Notes under the pieces: model-generated
Databases searched by the model: none
Seen by the model: only the letters and a program-made list of their open reading frames with translations
Told to the model about the DNA's origin: nothing
Shown here: positions 1 through 6,391 of the stretch, one piece after another
Numbering within the stretch: position 1 is the first letter of the stretch
How the letters are laid out: the number at the start of each line of letters is the position of its first letter
Translations under genes and position numbers: made by a program
Source of the DNA: Deltaproteobacteria bacterium
GTDB lineage: Bacteria; Bdellovibrionota_C; UBA2361; SZUA-149; JADYYL01
Assembly: GCA_020853655.1 (NCBI GenBank)
Contig: JADYYL010000121.1
Coordinates: 1-7,152, forward strand
Length of the DNA stretch: 7,152 bases
Direction: 5' to 3'

Positions 1-359
1 AGGAGGACTGTCTCCCGACCGTAGCGGAAACGCCCCTTCGGTATCGGATGCTTCCCGAGCGGAAGATTTGGATCGGCGTAGAGTCGAAAGCTATACGTCA
101 AAGTGAACTGTTGGAGGCCGTTGACAATCGACAAGCTCGACGACGTTCCCGCCGGGTCGATTCGAAACTCCGCACTTTCATCGAAGAATGGACCTTCGAG
201 TGCGCGCGCTTCGTCCCCCGAAACGTTCACATCGAGAGCGAACACGTCATTGACTGTTCCGCTCGACGGCTCAAGCGATAGATCGATATTCGTGTCTGCA
301 CGCACCGATGCGGCCAGAACGAGAATCGACATGAGTATCGCTGCAATCCTGCCGAACAT
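1..359 (-). CDS. batD: BatD, N-terminal part (runs off the left edge)
   Basis: Partial gene: 119 codons are open from the ATG at 359 to the window edge with no stop. The first ~21 residues form a Sec signal peptide (basic start MFGR, hydrophobic run of I/A/L/V, then AASVRA before the likely cut at A21/D22). The mature start reads DTNIDLSLEPSSGTVNDVF, followed by a Val/Ser/Phe-rich beta-strand pattern. This matches the opening of BatD (oxygen-tolerance) proteins, which begin with beta-sandwich domains in the periplasm and end with a membrane helix that would lie outside this window. The start is two bases after the batC stop (TAA-AC-ATG), with a GGAGAAGGA-type ribosome site just upstream inside the end of batC, so it is co-translated with batC. 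Family: secreted, membrane-tethered partner of BatA/B/C. The identification rests on the signal peptide, the N-terminal pattern and operon position; the C-terminal domain cannot be checked. Confidence 0.82.
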   Translation of the reverse strand, partial: MFGRIAAILMSILVLAASVRADTNIDLSLEPSSGTVNDVFALDVNVSGDEARALEGPFFDESAEFRIDPAGTSSSLSIVNGLQQFTLTYSFRLYADPNLPLGKHPIPKGRFRYGRETVL

Positions 360-361
360 GT

Positions 362-1561
362 TTACCAATCCTTCTCCGGAACTTCGATTCGTCCGCTCCG
401 CTGACCCCGGAGGGCCTGCTGACGACGGAACTCAATCAGACCGTCGTAGCTCTCTTGCACACTTTGGAGGGTCGCGTCGATCCGAGCCTCATCCTCCTCG
501 CCCTTGCGGTCGGGATCATCTCCACCGCTTCCACCAGGTTTCATCTCTTTCGACGGATCGGTCCCTGGATCCTTCGGCGCCTCACCAGACTGCCCATCCT
601 CTGATTCCTTCTGATCTTCGCCCTTTGCCTCAGAAGCGTCGTTCTGGTTCTCACCGTCCTGCTTTGCTTCTTCTTCCCGCGGCTCACCTGATTGCCCATC
701 CGCAGACTCTGAAGCCGGCGTTGGGGACGGCTGTCCATTCGCGCTCTGAGAGTCTCCAGGTTTCTCGGACTCATCGTCCTGGGGTACGTCTCCTTGCTCC
801 TGTGAAGAGTCTCCCTTTCCTTGTTGATCTTTCGAATCGCTCTGGGATTCCTGCTTTTCCGCGGACGGATCCGGTGACGGCTTCGGCTGCGAGTCCGAAG
901 GTTGATCGTCAGACTGACCGTCGCTCTCCGATTGCTGACCGCCCTCTTTGTTCTCGGAGTCCTGCTCGGACTTGTCGTTCTGCTTCTCCGACTGTTCGCT
1001 CTTCTGCTGATCCTTGGGCTTTTGCTGCTCTTTCGACTGCTGCTTGTCTTGTTGCTGCTCCTGCTCGATCAACTTTCGAACATACTCCAGATTCCCTCGA
1101 ACTTCGCGATCGTTCGGAGAGAGCTTCTGCGCCTCTTCGTAGCGTTGGACACTCTGTTCATATTCCTCGCGTTGCGCGAGAGCATTTCCCTCGTTGAACA
1201 GCGCCTTTGATCGTTCCGCCGTGCTCGGTGCAGAGCGAGCCGCCTCTTGAAATGCTTTCTCGCTCTCCGCATAGCGACGAAGCCGGTCGAGCGCAGCCCC
1301 CTCCCCCATCGCAAATCGATAAACGTCTCCTCCTCCGGTCTTCCCGTCGCGAAACTTCTGCAACGCGTCCTCGAATCGCCCATCGGCAAGGAGTTGGCGC
1401 CCCTCGTCTCCAAGCCGCTCCGCGACAGCAGAGTAGCGTGGCTGTGCCGGAACTGGAGTGGAACCTGGCGTGGCGCCAGGTGTCGGCTGCGCAAACGTCG
1501 TTCTCGCCGCGAAGACGATCGCGAGTGAAAGAATTCGCAGACAGAAATCGGCGCGGTTCAT
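362..1561 (-). CDS. batC: BatC, periplasmic TPR protein with long disordered tail
   Basis: 399 residues. The ATG at 1561 is chosen over an in-frame ATG at 1636: it overlaps the batB stop as ATGA, has a strong GGAGGG site 7 bases upstream, and gives a proper signal peptide (residues 1-24, MNRADF.. hydrophobic core.. TFA/Q). A short Pro/Thr/Gly linker (26-41) follows. Residues ~48-165 contain about three TPR helix pairs (AERLGDEGRQLLADGRFEDALQKF; YAESEKAFQEAARSAP; ALFNEGNALAQREEYEQSVQRYEEA..LSPND). Residues ~166-358 are low-complexity Q/S/E/D/K/G/P with no Leu, Ile, Phe, Tyr or Trp. The last ~41 residues form a helix and end in EKDW, an ending I associate with BatC-type proteins. TPRs usually bind proteins, so it is probably the scaffold for BatA/BatB/BatD in the periplasm. 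The very long open frame on the opposite strand here is a shadow of the low-complexity region. Confidence 0.9.
   Translation of the reverse strand: MNRADFCLRILSLAIVFAARTTFAQPTPGATPGSTPVPAQPRYSAVAERLGDEGRQLLADGRFEDALQKFRDGKTGGGDVYRFAMGEGAALDRLRRYAESEKAFQEAARSAPSTAERSKALFNEGNALAQREEYEQSVQRYEEAQKLSPNDREVRGNLEYVRKLIEQEQQQDKQQSKEQQKPKDQQKSEQSEKQNDKSEQDSENKEGGQQSESDGQSDDQPSDSQPKPSPDPSAEKQESQSDSKDQQGKGDSSQEQGDVPQDDESEKPGDSQSANGQPSPTPASESADGQSGEPREEEAKQDGENQNDASEAKGEDQKESEDGQSGEAPKDPGTDPSKEMKPGGSGGDDPDRKGEEDEARIDATLQSVQESYDGLIEFRRQQALRGQRSGRIEVPEKDW
1463..1481. repeat. Perfect 8-base inverted repeat inside batC
   Basis: ACCTGGCG and CGCCAGGT are separated by three bases, giving a GC-rich hairpin in the mRNA about 80 bases after the batC start. 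It encodes the PGATPG part of the linker just after the signal peptide. No T-run follows, so it is not a standard terminator. Confidence 0.6.
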
Positions 1562-2571
1562 GCCGGATCCCTCCAGACACCCCAGAGGAGGAGAATGACA
1601 GCGACCAGAAGCGGGAACTGAAAGTACTCGTTCCACTTTTTCGTTCGACTCTCGGCAGTGTCACGGTCCCCAAGTAACGCCTTTATGCCGCGGTCATAGA
1701 TTGTCTCGGTATCACCCTCCGTTGCAATCGAACGCACATAGACACCGCCCGTCGCGGAAGCAAGGTTGCCCAACGCCTTTGGTTCCAACTTCGTCAACAC
1801 CACACTTCCGTCGCGCTCACGCTTGAGACCCTCTCGACCTCGGATCGGAGCACCTTCTTCCGTCCCCACCCCGTAGATGAAGATTCGCACGCCGGCCTTC
1901 TCCGCCTTCGCTTTGAACTTGTTCAGGTCGCCCGCAAACTCCTCTCCGTCAGTCATGAGAATGATTGCCTTCCCTCTCGAGCTCGCTTCCGAATCTGCGT
2001 CAGTTTTCTGGTTCGTCAACGCTTCGAGGCTTTCATTCAAGGCGGACTCGATGTTCGTGCCGGGGATCGGAATCAGTTCGGGATTGAGGAGCTGCAAGAA
2101 CGTTCGAAAGGCGGCGTAATCGTAGGTCAATGGCGTTTGCAGGAACGCAACGCCCGCGAAAGCGACGAGCCCGATGCGATCTCCTCGAAGCCGATCAACG
2201 AGATCGATGATCTCGCGCTTGGCCCGCTCAAGTCGATTCGGCGAGACATCCTCTGCATTCATACTTGCTGACACATCGATCGCCACAACGATATCCACCC
2301 CGCGTTGCTGTGCTGACGTCCACGTGTATCCCCATTGTGGACGAAGATACGCGAGGGTCAGCAAAAGAACGCAGGTTGTCACTCTCACCCCGCGCCACGC
2401 CTCACAGCGTCCGATGGCAACGGGGTCCAGCGAGAGCTTCGAGAGAAGCGGCCGCTCGATGAGTCGTTCGAGACGTCGTCGTTTCTCTCGTGCACGATAC
2501 GCGAGCGCCAGCGCGACCACTACGGTGACGGCAAGGAGTGCTGCGCTGTTCTCGTGCACGAACTGGAACAT
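1558..2571 (-). CDS. batB: BatB, membrane-anchored VWA protein
   Basis: 337 residues, the usual length for BatB. Two membrane helices lie at the N-terminus (~9-25 and ~64-77) and one at the C-terminus (~317-333), leaving a von Willebrand factor A domain between them (~91-295). The metal-ion-dependent adhesion site (MIDAS) is complete: D99-x-S101-x-S103 in DVSASM, T172 in PGTNIESAL, and D208 in MTDGEE. The NAEDVSPNRLERAK segment after the first motif is typical of BatB. It probably sits in the inner membrane and binds partners through a Mg2+-dependent VWA face, with the MoxR ATPase as likely regulator. It starts 13 bases after the batA stop. A GAGAGGA site lies only about 2 bases before the ATG, unusually close; an upstream GAGG is the alternative. 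Its stop overlaps the batC start by 4 bases. No residue needed for MIDAS is missing. Confidence 0.93.
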   Translation of the reverse strand: MFQFVHENSAALLAVTVVVALALAYRAREKRRRLERLIERPLLSKLSLDPVAIGRCEAWRGVRVTTCVLLLTLAYLRPQWGYTWTSAQQRGVDIVVAIDVSASMNAEDVSPNRLERAKREIIDLVDRLRGDRIGLVAFAGVAFLQTPLTYDYAAFRTFLQLLNPELIPIPGTNIESALNESLEALTNQKTDADSEASSRGKAIILMTDGEEFAGDLNKFKAKAEKAGVRIFIYGVGTEEGAPIRGREGLKRERDGSVVLTKLEPKALGNLASATGGVYVRSIATEGDTETIYDRGIKALLGDRDTAESRTKKWNEYFQFPLLVAVILLLWGVWRDPA

Positions 2572-2584
2572 TATCCTCTCAGCC

Positions 2585-3616
2585 TCATGGCAACCTCAGC
2601 AAAAGCGTCGCCCCAAGCACTTCCGCGATGACGAGAAAAACGAGCGCAGTCAGCACAAACGGCTCGAACAGCTCTTCATAGTCGATATAGCTCAAGGTTT
2701 TCTCGACTCGTTCCTCCAATCGATTGATCTCCGCATACACCTTTTCGAGCCCGTCGAGGTCCCGGGCATTGAAGTACTCTCCGCTCGTGATCTTCGCGAT
2801 CTCCTGCAAGGTCTTCTCGTCGTATTCCATCGGACGCTGCATCACGGTCTTGTATCCGAACGGTGTCTGCACGGGGAACGGTGCAGGAGCGCTGCTTCCG
2901 ATCCCAACGGCGTGGATCTTGACGCCTAACTCCGCTGCGAGGTTCGCAGCCTCCAACGGTGCGAGGTTCCCCGAGTTGTTCTTCCCATCCGTGACGAGAA
3001 TGATGGTCTTCGAGTCGGACTCAATATCTTTAATGCGACGGAGTGAAACTCCGAGCGCATCGCCGATGGCGGTGCCTTGCCCGGCCATTCCGACTTCAAG
3101 ATCGTTCACGAAGCGATTCACCGCTTCGACATCGAGCGTCAGAGGGCACTGCGTGAAAACTTTGTCGCCAAAGACAACGAGCGCCATCCGATCCCCCGCG
3201 CGTTCGCGGACGAACTCGGTCACGACCTTCTTTAGCGCGACGAGCCGATTCACGCGCTCGCCACCCACGTGAAAGTCGAGGGCCTGCATGCTGCCTGAGA
3301 TGTCGAGTGCGAGAAGGATGTCGCGTCCGCTCCATTCGACTTCACGAAACGCTGAACCACTTTGGGGCCGCGCGAGAGCGATGATCGCACAGAAGAACGC
3401 AAGCGCTTGTAGAATCCGAATCGCAGGCAGGCCACTGCGCACTTTCCACGATTCCGTGCGCCCTGCATCGACACCTCGAGCCGGAAGGAGAAACGGAACT
3501 CCCTCGGCGGACGCATTTGAGCGAGAGAGCGCTCTCCGGATCCATGATCGACCGACCGTCAGGAAGAGCGGTGTTAGGAAGAGGAGTGCCAAGAACGATG
3601 GGCTTTCAAATCTCAT
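2585..3616 (-). CDS. batA: BatA, membrane-anchored VWA protein
   Basis: 343 residues. There are N-terminal hydrophobic helices at ~7-22 and ~66-82, the latter ending in the LARPQSG motif typical of Bat VWA proteins. The VWA domain covers ~97-295, and a C-terminal membrane helix ~320-341 follows. The MIDAS site is complete: D105-x-S107-x-S109 in DISGSM, T182 in GQGTAIGDAL, and D210 in VTDGKNNSG. The segment with TPFGYKTVMQRPMEYDEKTL followed by the EIAKITSGEYFNARD block is the characteristic BatA tail. It is a paralogue of the next gene (batB), and the two probably act as a pair in the inner membrane. The ATG overlaps the stop of the preceding gene by 4 bases (ATGA). There is no clear ribosome site of its own, so translation is probably coupled. 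Which paralogue is called A or B follows gene order and the GQGTAIG/PFGYKTV signatures. Confidence 0.93.
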   Translation of the reverse strand: MRFESPSFLALLFLTPLFLTVGRSWIRRALSRSNASAEGVPFLLPARGVDAGRTESWKVRSGLPAIRILQALAFFCAIIALARPQSGSAFREVEWSGRDILLALDISGSMQALDFHVGGERVNRLVALKKVVTEFVRERAGDRMALVVFGDKVFTQCPLTLDVEAVNRFVNDLEVGMAGQGTAIGDALGVSLRRIKDIESDSKTIILVTDGKNNSGNLAPLEAANLAAELGVKIHAVGIGSSAPAPFPVQTPFGYKTVMQRPMEYDEKTLQEIAKITSGEYFNARDLDGLEKVYAEINRLEERVEKTLSYIDYEELFEPFVLTALVFLVIAEVLGATLLLRLP

Positions 3617-4284
3617 GCGGGCTGCCCCGACTTCGGAGGGTGCGCCACGACGGTTCGAGTTCGTGACTCCTCACGAGAACGCACATTCTCGGTATCGCGG
3701 AGCAACCCGTTGATCGCCTCGTAGGCCGCGCGAAGCTCCGCGACCGGAGACGTAATCGAGTTCGCTGCTGTCCGTTCCGGCTCGCCCCTCGCGGGTGCGG
3801 AAAACGCCCATCGCTCGCATCGTCGGAGCAGCTCTCGCGCTTGCGTCGCAAGTTCCGTCCGTTGCTCTGCTGGCACCCCTCGGAGCTTCGCACTGAGCAC
3901 GGCGCCAAACGCCTCCGCGAATTCATCTGACGAGAGCTTTGCCGCCGGAAATCCAAATTTGAGTTCGAGAGACTCTCGGAGAAAGGCCGAAAACTCGGCT
4001 CCGGACTCGCGCGGATCAATCGATGACGCCGAGAGCAGTTTCTCGATCCGCTGCTTTCGCTGGGCAAGCAACTCACCTGCCGTGACAGCAGGAACCACGA
4101 GTGGCTGTGGGCCCGGGCGGAAACGTTTGAGAAGGAGGTATGCAAGCGCAGCGCAGGCGAGAATGCCGATCACAACGCTCATCTCACCCGACAGGAATTC
4201 CGGTGAAAAGTCGGGGACCGCCTTGATGTCGGCGAATCCAACGGTTGAATCGTGACGCGGAGAAGAAGGATCAGGCGAAGGCAT
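3613..4284 (-). CDS. Short single-pass membrane protein, DUF4381/BatD-C-terminus-like
   Basis: 223 residues. A Pro/Ser-rich start contains the short motif FADIKAVPDFSP (~17-28), followed by one membrane helix (~35-53), a basic stop-transfer (KRFRP), and a helical cytoplasmic part. Within that part, residues ~99-126 (FSAFLRESLELKFGFPAAK followed by LSSDEFAEAF) and ~149-163 (ARELLRRCERWAFSA) resemble the helical block seen in DUF4381 proteins and in the cytoplasmic ends of BatD. This gene commonly sits between the DUF58 and batA genes in such operons. The predicted topology is N-terminus out, C-terminus in the cytoplasm, where it could contact MoxR or DUF58. Its start is fused to the DUF58 stop (TAATG) and its stop to the batA start (ATGA), with no strong ribosome site, so it depends on coupling. 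ATG at 4182 (residue 35) is a possible but less likely start because it would drop the DIK motif. The family call is from pattern recognition only. Confidence 0.75.
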   Translation of the reverse strand: MPSPDPSSPRHDSTVGFADIKAVPDFSPEFLSGEMSVVIGILACAALAYLLLKRFRPGPQPLVVPAVTAGELLAQRKQRIEKLLSASSIDPRESGAEFSAFLRESLELKFGFPAAKLSSDEFAEAFGAVLSAKLRGVPAEQRTELATQARELLRRCERWAFSAPARGEPERTAANSITSPVAELRAAYEAINGLLRDTENVRSREESRTRTVVAHPPKSGQPA

Positions 4285-5228
4285 TATGATCGCCCCGCTG
4301 AAGCTGAAACCGAACGAGACGAAAGAGGAGCTGCTCTCCTACTCTCGAAATAGCGCCGCAACGAACCGATAAAGGGTTGATCCGTCTCGAGGCGAATCGC
4401 GCCTACGTCGCATGCACGAAAGGTGCGCTCGAGCGCGCGCCACCGTTGCTGACTCGCCGAGAGGAGGCTCTCACGATCCGCAGAGGTGGACAGGTCGATC
4501 AGGCGGGTCTCCGCGGTTTCCGGATCGACCACCGTGACGAGCCCAACCTCCGGAAGCTCGGCCTCGCTGACATCCGCGACAACGAGCGCGGTCACATCAT
4601 GCCGCTTCCCCAGCCTCGCAAGCGCCCGCTGGAAACCATCGCCGTTAAAATCAGAGACGATGAATACGACGGAGCGCCGGTGCAGGACCCCGCTCAAAAA
4701 ATCACACAGTCCCGAAAAGTCCGTTCCTCGTGGAGTGGGCTCCGCAAGGAGTACCTCGTGGAGTACGCGCCACGCGCTGCTCCGATTCCTCCGCGGAGGA
4801 AAGTATCGGTCGATCTGATCGGAGAATGTCACAAGACCAACCCGGTCATTGTTGCGCATGGCGACGAGGGTCAGTGCGCCGCCGATTTGTGCGATGAGCT
4901 CGGAACGAAGCTTTCCCCGAGACCCGGTGTGAGTTGATCCGCTCACGTCGAGCGCAATCATCACGTTCAGTTCACGCTCCTCACGGTAAGATTTGACGTA
5001 GGGCTTTCGCAACCGCGCGGTGACTTTCCAGTCGATCGAGCGAATGTCGTCGCCTGGTGTGTACTCTCGGACCTCTTCGAATTCGAGACCCTGCCCACGG
5101 AAGGCGCTGCGATATCCTCCGGCGACACCTTCGTTGACGAGCCGTCGCATTCGGAAGTGGAGGCGGCGGATCTCCGCGAATACTCCGGGAGGAACCGTCT
5201 TTCTGTTTTTGGTAGGTGCGGAGCTCAT
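4284..5228 (-). CDS. DUF58 protein with VWA-like fold
   Basis: 314 residues with no signal peptide or membrane helix, so cytoplasmic. The DUF58 core is clear: a helical lead (VFAEIRRLHFRMRRLVNEG), then GYRSAFRGQGLEFEEVREY and YTPGDDIRSIDWKVTARLRK (~39-75), the hallmark block with paired Asp and the IDW-TAR signature. This is followed by a VWA-like half with a MIDAS-type set: D94-x-S96-x-S98 in DVSGST, T169 in RGTDFSG, and D193 in VSDFNGD. Members of this family are encoded next to MoxR ATPases and are thought to be their direct partners. The last ~20 residues are Ser/Ala/Arg-rich and poorly conserved. The ATG lies 51 bases past the moxR stop with GAGG 9 bases upstream. No alternative ATG, GTG or TTG lies between the moxR stop and this start in this frame. 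The stop overlaps the next start by 1 base. Confidence 0.92.
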   Translation of the reverse strand: MSSAPTKNRKTVPPGVFAEIRRLHFRMRRLVNEGVAGGYRSAFRGQGLEFEEVREYTPGDDIRSIDWKVTARLRKPYVKSYREERELNVMIALDVSGSTHTGSRGKLRSELIAQIGGALTLVAMRNNDRVGLVTFSDQIDRYFPPRRNRSSAWRVLHEVLLAEPTPRGTDFSGLCDFLSGVLHRRSVVFIVSDFNGDGFQRALARLGKRHDVTALVVADVSEAELPEVGLVTVVDPETAETRLIDLSTSADRESLLSASQQRWRALERTFRACDVGAIRLETDQPFIGSLRRYFESRRAAPLSSRSVSASAGRS

Positions 5229-5279
5229 GGGTGGAAGCCTCGATGTCGCTCTGCGGGCCGAGCCAGTTCCTCCGTCGAT

Positions 5280-6266
5280 TTACGGAACGGGCACCGCTGC
5301 AAGAATCTCTTTCACGAGAGCCTCTGCGTCGAGATCCTCCGCTTCGGCCTCGTAACTGGGGACAACCCGGTGACGAAGGACATCCTCGGCGATATCCTTC
5401 ACGTTCTGTGGAACGACAAAATTCTCGCCATTGAGAAGCGCTTCTGCACGTGCCGCCAGATAGAGGGAGATGGAGGAACGCGGCGACGCGCCAAGCTCGA
5501 TGAGTGGCGCAAGCTTCTTCAATCCAAATCGGGCCGGCTCACGCGTGCACCAGACAATATCGACGATGTACTTCTTGACCCGCGAGTCGACGTAAATGAG
5601 GTCGGCCGCTTTGCGAAGAGAGAGGATGTCATCGAGCGAACAGACCGCGTCGTTCTCCATCCCCTCAACCGCACCGCTGACAACACGGTCGAGAACTTCG
5701 AGCTCCTCTTCGGGACGCGGATAGTCGACCTTCACTTTCATGAAGAAGCGATCGATCTGTGCCTCTGGAAGGGGATACGTGCCTTCTTGCTCGATCGGAT
5801 TCTGGGTCGCCAGCACAAGGAACGGGTCGGGCACGCGGAACGTTTCGCGTCCGATCGTCACCTGGTGTTCCTGCATGATCTCGAGAAGCGCGGATTGAAC
5901 TTTCGCAGGGGCGCGATTGATTTCATCGGCGAGAACGAAGTGCGCGAAGACCGGACCTTTTCGAACCTCAAAGCCTCCGTCCTGCGGACGGAAGATCTCC
6001 GTCCCGATCAAATCGGAAGGGAGGAGGTCAGGAGTGAACTGAATTCGCTTGAACGAGCCGTGCACCGCAGAGGCGAGGCACTTGATGGAGAGTGTCTTCG
6101 CAACGCCGGGTACACCCTCAAGAAGGATGTGCCCGCCGGTAATCAGCGCCTCGATCAGACGGCGCCGGAGAATCGCCTGTCCAACGACGCGCTTCCCAAT
6201 GTGATCGAAGATGCGCGACGCAACCTGAGAGGCGCGTTGAATCTCCCGCTCGGATTCGACAGACAT
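5280..6266 (-). CDS. moxR: MoxR-family AAA+ ATPase
   Basis: 328 residues, the full family length. Walker A GVPGVAKT (51-58) binds ATP; Walker B ends in LADEIN with D114/E115 for Mg2+ and hydrolysis. Sensor 1 is ATQNP (N156). The MoxR box EGTYPLPEAQIDRF (161-174) carries the arginine finger region, and sensor 2 is GASPRSS (259-265). The pre-sensor insert EVRKGPVFAHFVLADEIN is typical. It acts in the cytoplasm as a ring ATPase that remodels VWA proteins; the natural partners are DUF58, BatA and BatB in the same operon. The ATG at 6266 has a modest GAAGAGA site about 5 bases upstream and follows a 125-base spacer with palindromes, so this is the likely first gene of the Bat transcript proper. 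All catalytic residues are intact. The symbol names the family, not a demonstrated orthologue of methanol-dehydrogenase MoxR. Confidence 0.95.
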   Translation of the reverse strand: MSVESEREIQRASQVASRIFDHIGKRVVGQAILRRRLIEALITGGHILLEGVPGVAKTLSIKCLASAVHGSFKRIQFTPDLLPSDLIGTEIFRPQDGGFEVRKGPVFAHFVLADEINRAPAKVQSALLEIMQEHQVTIGRETFRVPDPFLVLATQNPIEQEGTYPLPEAQIDRFFMKVKVDYPRPEEELEVLDRVVSGAVEGMENDAVCSLDDILSLRKAADLIYVDSRVKKYIVDIVWCTREPARFGLKKLAPLIELGASPRSSISLYLAARAEALLNGENFVVPQNVKDIAEDVLRHRVVPSYEAEAEDLDAEALVKEILAAVPVP

Positions 6267-6292
6267 GCGTTCTCTTCGAAGTGACTAGTGCC

Positions 6293-6320
6293 CTGATAAG
6301 TAATTACTGACAGTAATCAA
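6293..6320 (-). promoter_or_regulatory. Candidate moxR/bat operon promoter
   Basis: Read on the minus strand, TTGATT (6320-6315) could serve as a -35 element and TATCAG (6298-6293) as a -10 element, separated by 16 bases. Each matches the sigma70 consensus at 4 of 6 positions. Transcription would start near 6286, giving a leader of roughly 20 bases before the moxR ATG. The palindrome at 6303-6317 falls between the two elements. Support is by motif and position only. Confidence 0.35.
6299..6317. promoter_or_regulatory. Overlapping palindromes, candidate operator
   Basis: Two perfect palindromes overlap. AGTAATTACT (6299-6308) is a 10-base even palindrome; ATTACTG-A-CAGTAAT (6303-6317) has 7-base arms around one central base. 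Together they give three half-sites, AGTAAT (6299-6304), ATTACT (6303-6308) and AGTAAT (6312-6317), with the two direct copies 13 bases apart. A further AGTAAT lies at 6371-6376. Placement within the candidate promoter spacer suggests a binding site for a dimeric repressor. The regulator is not identified and no regulator gene is in the window. Confidence 0.4.
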
Positions 6321-6391
6321 TAGGCGAACTTGCAGAGCACTAGTTTTTATCTCTTGGCTGCCTTGAACGAAGTAATGTCGCAGCACTAGCT

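Larger units (their letters stand above)
6284..6389. repeat. Three copies of a CACTAG word in the pal-moxR spacer
   Basis: On the plus strand the copies are ACTAGTGC (6284-6291), its exact reverse complement GCACTAGT (6337-6344), and GCACTAG (6383-6389). The last two also share an upstream GCAG (GCAGAGCACTAG and GCAGCACTAG), so they look like related 10-12-base direct repeats, with the first copy inverted. The inverted pair could form an 8-base stem with a 45-base loop that holds the palindromes. CTAG is usually a rare tetranucleotide in bacteria, so three in about 100 bases stands out. Confidence 0.45.
6267..6391. other. Intergenic spacer between pal and moxR
   Basis: This is the longest gap fully enclosed by genes in the window, and it is visibly richer in A and T than the coding DNA. 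No ORF worth calling and no hairpin followed by a T-run is present on the minus strand after pal, so read-through from pal into moxR cannot be excluded. It holds a candidate moxR promoter, overlapping palindromes, and three CACTAG words, each listed separately. Confidence 0.8.

Noticed and set aside
103..1197. Long plus-strand open frame of 364 codons opposite batC and batD
   Set aside because: It is the mirror of the low-complexity, stop-poor batC region and crosses the batC/batD junction. Its translation is Arg/Ser/Pro/His-rich without any domain, and the minus strand holds recognisable genes.
1562..1636. Extended batC start at 1636
   Set aside because: It would bury the signal peptide behind 25 residues translated from the end of batB. 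The ATG at 1561 has a strong ribosome site and ATGA coupling.
5280..5282. Stop-codon read-through making a MoxR-DUF58 fusion
   Set aside because: The two genes are in the same frame with an open 51-base gap, but MoxR ends at its normal family length, and DUF58 has its own ATG with an acceptable ribosome site. Nothing near the stop suggests recoding.
5157..6284. Plus-strand open frame of 375 codons opposite moxR
   Set aside because: It covers the whole of moxR, whose Walker A, Walker B and sensor motifs are intact on the minus strand. The plus-strand product shows no family features.
6267..6391. Rho-independent terminator after pal
   Set aside because: No GC-rich stem followed by a T-run was found on the minus strand. 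The only A/T run (TAAAAAC on the minus strand) is A-rich and not preceded by a stem.
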